A stretch of 64,000 nucleotides of DNA. It comes from CAYJAZ01 sp964368455 (GTDB taxonomy: Bacteria; Desulfobacterota; Desulfovibrionia; Desulfovibrionales; Desulfovibrionaceae). Under the pieces are notes generated by a model. It had not been told where the DNA came from, searched no databases, and worked only from the letters and a program-made list of their open reading frames with translations. The stretch covers positions 1-64,000 of the forward strand of contig CAYJAZ010000001.1 in assembly GCA_964368455.1 (NCBI GenBank), in the 5' to 3' direction. A program made the position numbers and the translations under genes. Positions 16,174 through 24,437 of the stretch are shown in pieces; the stretch's first letter is position 1; each line of letters begins with the position of its first letter.

Positions 16174-16367
16174 GATAGACTCGAAAGAGTATCTCTATAG
16201 TTTTGTCGGCATTACTGCTGGCAAAGTTACCCTCCAAAGTATTCCGACTCTGCAGCTGGCATTCGGTGTCGGAATACTTATGAGAAAAACTATAGTCATT
16301 ATGTCCATACTCAGTGTCTATGCTTTAACTGACTTGCGAGCTTAAATCTCTAAGCTCGCTTTTGTTT
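16174..16367 (+). ncRNA. Candidate structured small RNA with terminator
   Basis: Four helices appear in order: a stem with GAAA tetraloop at 16174-16193; a long-range 10-bp helix CTATAGTTTT/AAAACTATAG (16195-16204 with 16286-16295); an internal perfect 12-bp helix AAGTATTCCGAC/GTCGGAATACTT (16237-16248 with 16268-16279); and a terminator hairpin at 16336-16359. Between the first two helices is an apparently unpaired ACCCTCCA (16229-16236), complementary to a Shine-Dalgarno sequence. I recognise no known RNA family. It may be processed from the TPR-gene transcript or have its own promoter. Confidence 0.5.
16336..16367 (+). terminator. Rho-independent terminator after the TPR gene and RNA-like region
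   Basis: The eight-base perfect stem GCGAGCTT/AAGCTCGC has an eight-base loop and is followed by TTTTGTTT. Confidence 0.8.
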
Positions 16368-16513
16368 ATGCCATAATTTAAATTTGATTTTCTAAAAAAA
16401 TAAAATTTTTTATAAATAGTCTTTTTCTGCGTCTTTTTTTTGGCAGAAAATCTATTCTTCGTCACGTTTTTTAAGAAAACATTAAAAAATAGAAAACTAT
16501 AAAGGCTTTTCAA

Positions 16514-16615
16514 ATGAAAAAAAATGATGTATTTCTTTCACTTGCAACGATAGTACAATTTTGTATTAGTCTTATGCTTATTACCATGTCTATTTCAATT
16601 TATATTTTATGGTAG
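16514..16615 (+). CDS. Possible 33-residue single-pass membrane protein
   Basis: An ATG preceded by AAAGG opens a frame of 33 codons: a polar start (MKKNDVFLSLATI) followed by a hydrophobic stretch (VQFCISLMLITMSISIYILW) long enough to cross the membrane once. It lies between the preceding terminator and the aminotransferase gene, 51 bases upstream of the latter. The composition matches real small membrane proteins, but there is no other support. Confidence 0.35.
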   Translation: MKKNDVFLSLATIVQFCISLMLITMSISIYILW

Positions 16616-16643
16616 CACAATGAGCTTGAATGCCTAATGATGC

Positions 16644-16661
16644 CTCCATAAATTTATGGAG
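16644..16661 (+). promoter_or_regulatory. Palindrome covering the ribosome-binding site of the aminotransferase gene
   Basis: The perfect 18-base palindrome CTCCATAAATTTATGGAG includes the GGAG Shine-Dalgarno sequence five bases before the ATG at 16667. Folding would hide the ribosome-binding site, suggesting translational control or a protein-binding operator. Confidence 0.5.
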
Positions 16662-16666
16662 AAAAA

Positions 16667-17773
16667 ATGTATATTTGTGCACCAATGTATCCTGGCCCAG
16701 TGAGTATTCATAGAGAAGCATTAAAAGCTCTTTCAAGGGATTATTACCCTGCTCGCTACGATAAAAACTTTTCACTTGCTTATGAATATGTATGTTCATC
16801 TGTCCAAGAGTTGGCTGGAACAAAGAATGATGTTGTTCTTGCTACGGGTGAAGGGATGCTTGCACTTTGGGCTGCATTAAAATCATGTTTACAAAAAGAC
16901 GATAGAGTTTTAGCTATAGGAACGGGAATTTTTGGCGATGGCTTTGCTGATATGGCAGATGCTATAGGTGCAAAATCCCGTCTTTTGTCTTTTGGATACG
17001 ACGAAACAATAAACACATCACATCTTAAAGAAATAGAAAAGGCAATTGATGAATTCAAGCCTACTATGATAACATTAGTGCATTGCGAAACACCTTCTGG
17101 CACATTAAATCCATTAGAAGAAATAGGACAATTAAAAAAGAAGAAAAATGTTCCTCTTTTTGTTGTTGATGCTGTTGCGAGTTTGGGCGGAGTTCCAATC
17201 AATGCAGATGACTGTAATATCGATATTTTACTTGGTGGCTCGCAAAAATGTTTCTCTTGTCCGCCAGACATGTCAATACTTACGATAAGCCCAACTGCTT
17301 GGGAATATATTGATAAAGTAAATTACATTGGTTATGAAGCTTTAAAACCATTTATGAATATTGGCTACGACGCTACAAAATATCCATACACACCAAATTC
17401 AAGTGGCGTTTTTGCTCTTGAAGCTTCGATAAAAGCAATGCAAATTGAAGGTTTTGACAATGTTTTTAAAAGGCATGTTGAAGTTTCAAAATACTGCCAA
17501 GAAGAAATCACAAAGATGGGCTTAAAGCTCTTTCCTAAAAAAGAAGCTATTTCTTCGCCTACAGTTACAGCAGTATACATACCTGAACATTTATTAATGT
17601 CTTTTGATCAAATGCAAAACACAGCTAAAGAAAATGGTGTTTTTCTGGGCGGAAGTTTTGGACAATTGCATAATAAAATCTTCCGTATTGGCCATATGGG
17701 CACTCAAGCTGACTTGACTTTATTGAAAAAAACACTCAATGTTATTGAAGAAAATTTTTGTAAAAAAAGATAA
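16667..17773 (+). CDS. Class V PLP aminotransferase (alanine--glyoxylate/serine--pyruvate type)
   Basis: The 368-residue protein has the fold-type I class V features: a phosphate-binding ATGEGMLALWAAL, VVDAVASLGGVPIN with the PLP Asp, and GGSQKCFSCPP with the Schiff-base Lys. The N-terminal PGPVSIHREAL is typical of alanine-glyoxylate aminotransferase and the phosphonopyruvate or taurine-linked relatives. In sulfonate-using Desulfovibrionaceae related enzymes act in amino-sulfonate metabolism, but no neighbour supports that here. The exact amino donor is undetermined. GGAG precedes the start inside a palindrome. Confidence 0.85.
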   Translation: MYICAPMYPGPVSIHREALKALSRDYYPARYDKNFSLAYEYVCSSVQELAGTKNDVVLATGEGMLALWAALKSCLQKDDRVLAIGTGIFGDGFADMADAIGAKSRLLSFGYDETINTSHLKEIEKAIDEFKPTMITLVHCETPSGTLNPLEEIGQLKKKKNVPLFVVDAVASLGGVPINADDCNIDILLGGSQKCFSCPPDMSILTISPTAWEYIDKVNYIGYEALKPFMNIGYDATKYPYTPNSSGVFALEASIKAMQIEGFDNVFKRHVEVSKYCQEEITKMGLKLFPKKEAISSPTVTAVYIPEHLLMSFDQMQNTAKENGVFLGGSFGQLHNKIFRIGHMGTQADLTLLKKTLNVIEENFCKKR

Positions 17774-17831
17774 TTTATTTTGCATTTACCCTTTTGTGCC
17801 TTGCCTCTAAAGAGGCTTACAGGAGTTTTAT

Positions 17832-18461
17832 ATGAGCATATTAGAAAATTCTTACCCGCAACTTGATATGGAATGGAATATTCAGAATGTTTTAAATATG
17901 GAACAATGTGTTAATTTATGGGACAAATACGGAATGCTACAAAATATCAGAGAACATTCTTTGATGGTAGCAGAATTTGCAAGAGCAATAGCAAGAAGAA
18001 TCAACCAAATACATCCAAATACTCTTAACGAAGATTTCTTATTTTCTGCTGGCATGTTGCACGATATTGCAAAGACATGGACAGTGAGAAATGGCGGAAG
18101 TCATCAACAATTAGGAGCAAGTATTATACGCATGGAAACAAATGATTGTTTGCTTGCATCGTGTATTTTACATCATGTTATTTGGCCATGGGAAGAAGAA
18201 GGTGTTTTATCTTTAGAAAATAAAATATTGCATCCGCCATTAATTATTGCCTATGCTGACAAAAGAGTGAAACATAACACTTTTGTTTCATTGGCACAAA
18301 GGTTTGAAGATCTTTTTGAACGTTATGGGAAAACTGAAGAAATTCGTAAAAATATTCAGATTAACTACGAGCAAGCCTTGCTTATGGAGCAAGCCTTGAG
18401 CAAAAAAATGGAGTTGGAATTAAATGCGTGTACTCTTGTTGGCGGGAGCTTGGTCGCCTGA
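17832..18461 (+). CDS. HD-domain (HDIG) phosphohydrolase
   Basis: The 209-residue protein has an HD domain at residues ~35-165: REHSLMVAEFA, GMLHDIAKTW with the metal-binding His-Asp, HHVIWPWEEEG and the distal IIAYADKRVKH. Such stand-alone HDIG proteins hydrolyse nucleotides or related phosphates; the substrate is unknown. AGGAG precedes the ATG. A small GCCTCT/AGAGGC hairpin lies just upstream of this site. Its last 38 bases overlap the ddl start in another frame. Confidence 0.82.
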   Translation: MSILENSYPQLDMEWNIQNVLNMEQCVNLWDKYGMLQNIREHSLMVAEFARAIARRINQIHPNTLNEDFLFSAGMLHDIAKTWTVRNGGSHQQLGASIIRMETNDCLLASCILHHVIWPWEEEGVLSLENKILHPPLIIAYADKRVKHNTFVSLAQRFEDLFERYGKTEEIRKNIQINYEQALLMEQALSKKMELELNACTLVGGSLVA

Positions 18462-19353
18462 AGCTAAGGTTTCTTTGAATGGAGCAAAAGGCATTAAAGA
18501 TGCCTTAGAAAACAGAGGGCACGCCGTAACTCTTTGTGATCCTTTATATTCCTTTGACATACTTATTGCTCTTGCCAAAGAGCATGATGTTACTTTTCTC
18601 AATTTACATGGTTCTCCTGGCGAAGATGGAATTATTCAGGCTATGCTTGAAAGAGCTGGCTGTGCCTATCAGGGAACTTGTGCTGCTTATTCTATTTTAT
18701 CCTTACATAAATCTGCTTCAAAGCAAATTTTTAGAGATGCTGGCATAAAAACCGCAGATTGGCATTTTCTGCCTGTAAAACCTTATGAAAATTGGCGGCC
18801 TTCTTTTGACTATCCATTATTTGTAAAGTCTAATATTGGTGGTTCTAGTCTTGATCTTGCAAAAATAGAAAAAGAAGAAGATCTACATAAAGAATTAAAG
18901 ATTCTTTTTGATAAAGGTTTAGAAGTTTTAGTTGAACCTATGATAAAGGGTATAGAAGTCACTTGTGGCGTGCTTGAAATAAAGGGAAAATTGCAAGCTT
19001 TACCGCCTATTTTGATAAAACCAAAGAATGAAACATTTTTTGACTATAATAATAAATACGCAAAAGACGGTGCAGAAGAAATTTGCCCTGCTCCTCTTGA
19101 TGCAAAATTGCTTGAAGAAATCCAAGAAACAGCCCTGTTAGCACATAAAGCATTAGGCCTTACTTCCTATAGCAGATCTGATTTTATTTATTCAGAAGAG
19201 GGGCAATTGTATATACTTGAAACAAACACCATACCTGGAATGACGCAAACAAGTCTTGTGCCACGTGCGGCAGCGGCTATTGGCATCTCATTTGGCGAGC
19301 TTATTGAAATATTATTAGAAAATGCCATAGAAAAACATAAAAAATCTTCTTAA
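18424..19353 (+). CDS. ddl: D-alanine--D-alanine ligase
   Basis: The 309-residue ATP-grasp enzyme joins two D-alanines for peptidoglycan. It shows FLNLHGSPGEDGIIQAML, the flexible-loop and metal-binding region SRSDFIYSEEGQLYILETNTIPGMTQTSLVPRAA, and LIEILLENA at the end, all typical of Ddl. The LETNTIPGMT motif holds the metal-binding Glu and Asn. The start overlaps the upstream HD gene by 38 bases, implying coupling. The N-terminus begins directly with the ATP-grasp pre-fold (MRVLLLAGAWSPEAKVS). Confidence 0.95.
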   Translation: MRVLLLAGAWSPEAKVSLNGAKGIKDALENRGHAVTLCDPLYSFDILIALAKEHDVTFLNLHGSPGEDGIIQAMLERAGCAYQGTCAAYSILSLHKSASKQIFRDAGIKTADWHFLPVKPYENWRPSFDYPLFVKSNIGGSSLDLAKIEKEEDLHKELKILFDKGLEVLVEPMIKGIEVTCGVLEIKGKLQALPPILIKPKNETFFDYNNKYAKDGAEEICPAPLDAKLLEEIQETALLAHKALGLTSYSRSDFIYSEEGQLYILETNTIPGMTQTSLVPRAAAAIGISFGELIEILLENAIEKHKKSS

Positions 19354-19392
19354 AAACACTTAATTTAATAAAATTATGAAGAAATGAATTTC

Positions 19393-19421
19393 TTGACAAA
19401 GAAATAGGCTTTTGATAGTAA
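19393..19421 (+). promoter_or_regulatory. Predicted sigma-70 promoter of fmt
   Basis: TTGACA at 19393-19398 and TAGTAA at 19416-19421 are separated by 17 bases, about 50 bases upstream of the preferred fmt start. Confidence 0.55.
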
Positions 19422-19470
19422 AAGAGGACGAATTTGTCTGATTTTAATGCCTAAGGTTGAGTTAAGAAAA

Positions 19471-20406
19471 ATGAAAAGAATAGTCTTTATGGGAACACCT
19501 GAATTTTCAAGTGTTATTCTCGAATATTTGCACAAGAATAGTCTTGAAGTTCAAGCTCAAGTTGTTGCGGCTTATTGTCAACCAGACAAAGAATCAGGTA
19601 GAGGCAACAAGCTTCAAGCTCCGCCTGTGAAGCAAAAAGCTGAAGAATTAGGTATTGAAGTTTTTCAACCAATAAATTTCAAATCACAAGAAGCACTTGA
19701 TCAATTACGTGCTTTGAAGCCAGATATATTAGTTGTTGCGGCTTATGGTTTGATATTGCCAGAAGAAGTTTTGTCTATTCCAACACATAATGCTTATAAT
19801 GTGCATGCTTCCTTGCTTCCAAAGTGGAGAGGGGCAGCACCTATTCAACGTGGTGTTTTAGCTGGAGATCTCAATACTGGCATAACAATTATGCGTATGG
19901 AAAAAGGCTTAGACACAGGCGATATGCTCATACAACAAGCCGTAAAAATAGAAAAAAACGATACAAGTGCCACATTGTTTGAAGCACTTGCAGATATTGG
20001 TGCAAAGCTCATGCTTTCTGCATTGAAGCAGATTTTTGAAAATAGAGCAGCCTTTATCAAACAAAATAACGAACTTGCAACCTATGCTACAAAAATTTCA
20101 AAGCAAGAGTATATTTTTGATTGGGAAAACTCCGCCATAGAAATCGATAGAAAGGTGAGAGCCTTACTTACTCCTCGCACAGAACTTGACACAAGAAAGG
20201 GGAAAATTGTGATACAAGTTTTGCAAGGAAAAGTTGTGGATTTTGAAAAAGATCCAGCTATAAAGGCAGGCACAGTTTTAGTAGCAGAAAAGGATAGTCT
20301 TATCATTGCATGTAAAGATAATGATAAAGCCTATGCAATAGAAAAAATTAAACCAATTGGCAAAAATTTGATGCAGATCAAAGATTTTAACAATGGTTAC
20401 ATGTAA
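19471..20406 (+). CDS. fmt: Methionyl-tRNA formyltransferase
   Basis: The protein formylates initiator Met-tRNA. It begins MKRIVFMGTPEFS, has VVAAYGLILPEEVL, the hallmark SLLPKWRGAAPIQRG with catalytic Asn/His/Asp region, DTGDMLIQQ, and a C-terminal OB-like domain (residues ~205-311). I chose the ATG at 19471 because it gives the family-standard N-terminus; an in-frame ATG at 19447 would add eight residues. A downstream cysteine-cluster protein follows 12 bases after the stop. Confidence 0.95.
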   Translation: MKRIVFMGTPEFSSVILEYLHKNSLEVQAQVVAAYCQPDKESGRGNKLQAPPVKQKAEELGIEVFQPINFKSQEALDQLRALKPDILVVAAYGLILPEEVLSIPTHNAYNVHASLLPKWRGAAPIQRGVLAGDLNTGITIMRMEKGLDTGDMLIQQAVKIEKNDTSATLFEALADIGAKLMLSALKQIFENRAAFIKQNNELATYATKISKQEYIFDWENSAIEIDRKVRALLTPRTELDTRKGKIVIQVLQGKVVDFEKDPAIKAGTVLVAEKDSLIIACKDNDKAYAIEKIKPIGKNLMQIKDFNNGYM

Positions 20407-20418
20407 GATTGGGAAACT

Positions 20419-21069
20419 ATGCAAGAAACAATAGACAAGGCTCTGCAAGAATACTATGAAATAGTCAAACTTGCCGACAGCACCTATGCGAGGGTGCAAG
20501 ATCAATTTCCAAAAGAAGTAAAATGTCATGATGGCTGTATTGCTTGTTGTCACTCTCCTTTTGATTTGAGTTTAATAGAAGCTATAGCCGTGCAAACTGC
20601 TTTTAAGAAAAAAATTCCATACGGCGGCTTACGTTCAGCTATTGCAACACAAGCATCTTATGCAGAACGTGTTCTTATTAAAGAAAAGAAGAAATACAAT
20701 AGATTACATCAAGAAGGGCATTCACAAGCAAGTATTTTAGCAGAAGCTGCAAAATTGCAAGTGCGTTGTCCATTGCTTGGCGTTGAAGATTCGTGTTTAC
20801 TCTACGATGATAGGCCAATCACTTGCAGAATTTACGGTATACCAACTGCTATTCAAGGCAAGGTGCATGTATGTGCGGAGTCTGCTTTTGAAGTGAAGAA
20901 ATCTTATCCAACCGTTCATCTTTCTGCTTTTCAAGACAAGTTGGCAAAATTATCCTTACAATTACAACAAGAATTAGGATCTTCTTATAATGAACTTCAT
21001 AGAGTTTATCTTCCTCTTTCTTCTGTGATATTGCATAATATTGATAAAGCTTGGCTAGGTGTAAAATAG
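20419..21069 (+). CDS. YkgJ-family cysteine-cluster protein
   Basis: The 216-residue protein carries the cysteine arrangement of the YkgJ/CxxCxxCC family: CHDGCIACCHSPFDLS (residues ~35-50), CPLLGVEDSCLLYDDRPITCRIYG (~118-141) and a later Cys. The family is thought to bind zinc or an Fe-S cluster; biochemical function is not established. It lies 12 bases after fmt and is probably co-transcribed. The N-terminal ~30 residues are helical. Confidence 0.82.
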   Translation: MQETIDKALQEYYEIVKLADSTYARVQDQFPKEVKCHDGCIACCHSPFDLSLIEAIAVQTAFKKKIPYGGLRSAIATQASYAERVLIKEKKKYNRLHQEGHSQASILAEAAKLQVRCPLLGVEDSCLLYDDRPITCRIYGIPTAIQGKVHVCAESAFEVKKSYPTVHLSAFQDKLAKLSLQLQQELGSSYNELHRVYLPLSSVILHNIDKAWLGVK

Positions 21070-21151
21070 TTGTGAAATAAATGTATTTCTAATTTATAGC
21101 TAGACAATAGATTTTATTTGGGGATGAATTTATTGTATTAGAGGAGACCTT

Positions 21152-21568
21152 ATGGCTTTACATATACCAGCTTCTGTCTACCGTGATGGAACACCGCAAG
21201 AGCTGACAGACGAACAAGAAAAAAATAAAAAACAGCTTTATGACGACATGTCGCCACGCAGACGTAAATTTATTGATAGAATCGGCTATGAAAATTGGGA
21301 TCCATTTCCAAAGCCAAACGAACCAATGGAATTACGTGTAGACGTTACAGGGCGTTCAACACAGCAGCTTATATTTGAATTTTCTAAAGCAATGAAGCAC
21401 AAGAAAGTTATTCCTGGATACGAAACAGGACAAGCTTTTGAATCAGGTGCATTAGAGATGGCATTGCACCTTATAAATAGAGATGAAAAACATCTTGGAA
21501 TGTTTGAATTCGCGATTTGGTACTATAATTTATTATTAAAATCTGGACATATTGACGAAAAAGAATAA
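21152..21568 (+). CDS. Conserved hypothetical protein
   Basis: I do not recognise this 138-residue protein. It is soluble and charged, with SPRRRKFIDRIGYENWDPFPKPNEP as its most distinctive segment, followed by a helical C-terminal half rich in Glu, Phe and Tyr. A GAGGAG site precedes the ATG. It sits between the cysteine-cluster protein and a TPR protein in a co-directional run leading to nifU-nifS, so it may be linked to that group. Confidence 0.7.
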   Translation: MALHIPASVYRDGTPQELTDEQEKNKKQLYDDMSPRRRKFIDRIGYENWDPFPKPNEPMELRVDVTGRSTQQLIFEFSKAMKHKKVIPGYETGQAFESGALEMALHLINRDEKHLGMFEFAIWYYNLLLKSGHIDEKE

Positions 21569-21628
21569 AGTCTTATATTTTTTTTTGAAAGTAAAAAACA
21601 ACACTTTGGAGCAAATGGGGAAATAAAA

Positions 21629-22252
21629 ATGAAAGAAAGATACGAAGATATACACGAATATATTGCAGACCTTCAAGCAGAAATAGAAGCAACACCTATA
21701 TGTGCAAACCACCACTACAATCTTGGTGTAGCCATGCTTTCACTTGGCGATATAGACGCAGCAGAAGCTTCTTTTTTAGAAGCTGTAAGACAATCCACTC
21801 GTTTAGCTGAAGCATATGTTCAGCTTGGCGGTATTTGCTTACACAGAAATGATTATGAAGGTTGCCTTCGCTACAACGAAGAAGCAAAGAATTGTCGCCC
21901 TAAATTTGCTATAGCTCAAGCTAATATGGGCTTTGCTTACTTGCAAATGGGCGAAATAGATCAGGCTATCCAAGCTTTAAATAAAGCTTTGAAATGGGAT
22001 CCAAATCTAGTGCAAGCTTTAACAACTCTTTCTTCTGCTCATTTGATGGCAGAAGATGCTGAAACTTCATTAAAAATTGCTAATGAAGCATTACGTTTAC
22101 AACCAACTTTTGCACCAGCATGGCAAAACGTTTCTTTAGCACAAATGGAATTAGGCAAAACTGAAGAAGCTTTAAAAGCAATGGACAAAGCTTTATCACT
22201 TGGCTATGATGTGCCTGCACAATACCAAGAAGAAATGGCTCAATACAGATAA
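21629..22252 (+). CDS. Tetratricopeptide-repeat protein
   Basis: The 207-residue protein holds five to six TPR units from residue ~23 on, such as HYNLGVAMLSLGDIDAAEASFLEA and AQANMGFAYLQMGEIDQAIQAL. It lacks a signal peptide. GGGG precedes the ATG by nine bases. A small hairpin GCAAGAAA/TTTCTTGC at 22262-22278, without a strong T-run, separates it from nifU. Function is probably scaffolding; the partner is unknown. Confidence 0.85.
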   Translation: MKERYEDIHEYIADLQAEIEATPICANHHYNLGVAMLSLGDIDAAEASFLEAVRQSTRLAEAYVQLGGICLHRNDYEGCLRYNEEAKNCRPKFAIAQANMGFAYLQMGEIDQAIQALNKALKWDPNLVQALTTLSSAHLMAEDAETSLKIANEALRLQPTFAPAWQNVSLAQMELGKTEEALKAMDKALSLGYDVPAQYQEEMAQYR

Positions 22253-22320
22253 ATAAATTGGGCAAGAAATTTTCTTGCTTATAAATAGTTTTATACAGAA
22301 TATTGATAAGGTAGACTCTT

Positions 22321-23163
22321 ATGTGGGAATACACAGAAAAAGTACACGACTACTTTCTTAATCCAAGAAATGTAGGACAAATGGAAAATCCATCGGCAGT
22401 AGGCGAAGTTGGAAGCCTTGCTTGTGGCGATGCTCTCAAACTTTATTTAAAAATAGAAGACGATATTATCACAGATGCAAAGTTTCAAACTTTTGGCTGT
22501 GCGTCAGCTATTGCATCTTCTTCTGTCTTGACAGAAATGATCAAAGGTCTTTCAGTCGAAGACGCTTCACAGATCACAAATCAGCAAATTGCAGAACAAT
22601 TAGGCGGTTTACCTCCTGAAAAAATGCATTGTTCTGTCATGGGTGAAGAAGCTTTAGCAGCTGCTATACGTGATTATAAAGGCCTTCCGCCATTAGTGCA
22701 TGTTGAAGATCATTCGCCTTTAGTTTGTAAATGCTACGGCATAACAGAAGAGCAGATTCGTAAAGCTGTGCGTGAAAATGAATTAAAAACAGTTGCTGAA
22801 GTCACAAATTACACCAAAGCAGGCGGAGCTTGCGGACAATGTAAGTCAAAGATTGAAGAAATCATCATGAGTGAAAATAATGACGGTAGCGTACAATTTG
22901 AACTCAAGCCATTACAAAAAACAAGAATGACAAATATACAGCGTATGCAAAAAGTAACTCAAGTTATTGAAACAAGCATACGTCCTCGCCTTATACAAGA
23001 CGGCGGAGATATTGAACTTATTGATTTAGATGGTTCTAAGGTTGTTGTTGCATTACGTGGAAAATGTTCTTCTTGTCGTGCTTCTCACCTCACTTTGAAA
23101 AACTTCGTTGAAAAAACATTAAAAGAACAAGTTGAAGACACTATAGAAGTAGTGGAGGCGTAG
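22321..23163 (+). CDS. nifU: NifU, modular iron-sulfur cluster scaffold
   Basis: The 280-residue protein has the full three-domain NifU layout: an IscU-like scaffold (residues 1-~125) with three cysteines (LACGDA, FGCAS, MHCSVMG), a central Bfd-like [2Fe-2S] domain (~138-183) with CKCYG and CGQCK, and a C-terminal NifU-like domain (~205-278) with GKCSSCRAS. It builds and transfers Fe-S clusters with NifS. The pair is used for general Fe-S maturation in Desulfovibrio and does not imply nitrogen fixation; no nif genes are nearby. AAGG precedes the start. Confidence 0.96.
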   Translation: MWEYTEKVHDYFLNPRNVGQMENPSAVGEVGSLACGDALKLYLKIEDDIITDAKFQTFGCASAIASSSVLTEMIKGLSVEDASQITNQQIAEQLGGLPPEKMHCSVMGEEALAAAIRDYKGLPPLVHVEDHSPLVCKCYGITEEQIRKAVRENELKTVAEVTNYTKAGGACGQCKSKIEEIIMSENNDGSVQFELKPLQKTRMTNIQRMQKVTQVIETSIRPRLIQDGGDIELIDLDGSKVVVALRGKCSSCRASHLTLKNFVEKTLKEQVEDTIEVVEA

Positions 23164-23167
23164 TAAG

Positions 23168-24340
23168 ATGCACAGCGCACCTATTATTTATTTGGATAAT
23201 AATGCAACTACAAAGGTTGCACCAGAAGTTTTAGAAGTGATGTTACCAGCATTCACAGATTTGTATGGTAATGCTTCTTCTATGCATACTTTTGGTGGGC
23301 AGATGAAAAAACATATTGATAAAGCAAGAGAGCAAGTAGCTTCCTTTATTAATGCAAGTCCTGAAGAAATCATCTTCACTTCTTGCGGAACTGAAAGCGA
23401 TAATACTGCGTTTCATTCGGCTTTTATCACTCAACCAAATAAGCATATCTATGTGACTACAAGAGTTGAACATTCAGCCGTCTTGCACGCTGCTCAAGAA
23501 ATAGAGCAAAAAGGAAAGCAAGTTATTTGGCTCAATGTCAACGAAGATGGCCAATTAGATTTAGAAGAATTTGAAGATATCATCAAAAAAAATGCACAAG
23601 ATATTGCCTTAGTTTCTATGATGTATGCAAATAACGAAACTGGAACTATCTTCCCTATTCCGAAAGTTGCAGAAATCCTTAAAGAAAATAAAGTTATGTT
23701 TCATGTTGATGCCGTGCAAGTTGCTGGAAAAATTAAATTAGATATGCAAGAAACACAAATAGATTTTCTTGCCCTATCTGGCCATAAACTCCACGCACCA
23801 AAAGGTGTAGGTATTCTCTATGTAAGAAAAGGTATCCCATTCAGACCTTATCTTGTAGGCGGTCATCAAGAATTTGGTAAAAGAGCTGGCACTGAAAATG
23901 TTCCATATATCATTGGTTTAGGTAAAGCTTGTGAAATGGCTCAAGAAGCTTTAGAAAGCGATAAAGGCGAAATGGCAAGATTAAGAGATATGCTTGAAAA
24001 AGGCCTACTTGAAACAATTCCAAATATCAAGATAAATGGTGATAAGAATAACCGTTTGCCAAATACATCAAATATTTCCATTAAAAACGTTGAAGGTGAA
24101 GCACTTTTACTTATGCTCAATATGCATGGCATTTGTGCAAGTTCTGGTTCTGCATGTACTTCTGGTTCGCTCGAACCATCACATGTCTTAAGAGCCATGG
24201 GTGTTCCATACAATTACGCACATGGTTCACTTCGTTTTTCTTTCTCACGCTATAGTACATATGCAGATGTGAAAAAAGTTTTAGATGTTTTGCCAGGTAT
24301 TGTGCAAAATTTAAGAAATATGTCGCCATATCAAGATTAG
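23168..24340 (+). CDS. nifS: Cysteine desulfurase NifS
   Basis: The 390-residue PLP enzyme provides sulfur from cysteine to NifU. It shows IYLDNNATTKVAPEV, the PLP lysine in ALSGHKLHAPKGVG, and the active-site cysteine in SSGSACTSGS. The short loop is characteristic of the NifS/IscS type. GGAGG precedes the ATG, which is four bases after nifU. Strong terminator downstream closes the transcript. Confidence 0.96.
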   Translation: MHSAPIIYLDNNATTKVAPEVLEVMLPAFTDLYGNASSMHTFGGQMKKHIDKAREQVASFINASPEEIIFTSCGTESDNTAFHSAFITQPNKHIYVTTRVEHSAVLHAAQEIEQKGKQVIWLNVNEDGQLDLEEFEDIIKKNAQDIALVSMMYANNETGTIFPIPKVAEILKENKVMFHVDAVQVAGKIKLDMQETQIDFLALSGHKLHAPKGVGILYVRKGIPFRPYLVGGHQEFGKRAGTENVPYIIGLGKACEMAQEALESDKGEMARLRDMLEKGLLETIPNIKINGDKNNRLPNTSNISIKNVEGEALLLMLNMHGICASSGSACTSGSLEPSHVLRAMGVPYNYAHGSLRFSFSRYSTYADVKKVLDVLPGIVQNLRNMSPYQD

Positions 24341-24376
24341 AGCTTCTTACAATGCTCTAAAATTAGAACCAATACA

Positions 24377-24408
24377 AAAGGAAAGAGCAAAAGTTCTTTC
24401 CTTTTTTG
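24377..24408 (+). terminator. Rho-independent terminator of nifUS
   Basis: The ten-base stem AAAGGAAAGA/TCTTTCCTTT with an eight-base loop is followed by TTT, about 35 bases after the nifS stop. Confidence 0.85.
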
Positions 24409-24437
24409 TCTATAAAGTAAAAAAATAAGGTTGAAAA

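Noticed and set aside
16195..16295. tRNA or 6S RNA identity for the structured region
   Set aside because: No cloverleaf with anticodon arm or CCA end, and the asymmetric internal loop does not fit 6S RNA.
22321..24340. nifU-nifS taken as evidence for nitrogen fixation
   Set aside because: NifU/NifS serve general Fe-S cluster assembly in this group, and no nitrogenase genes are present.
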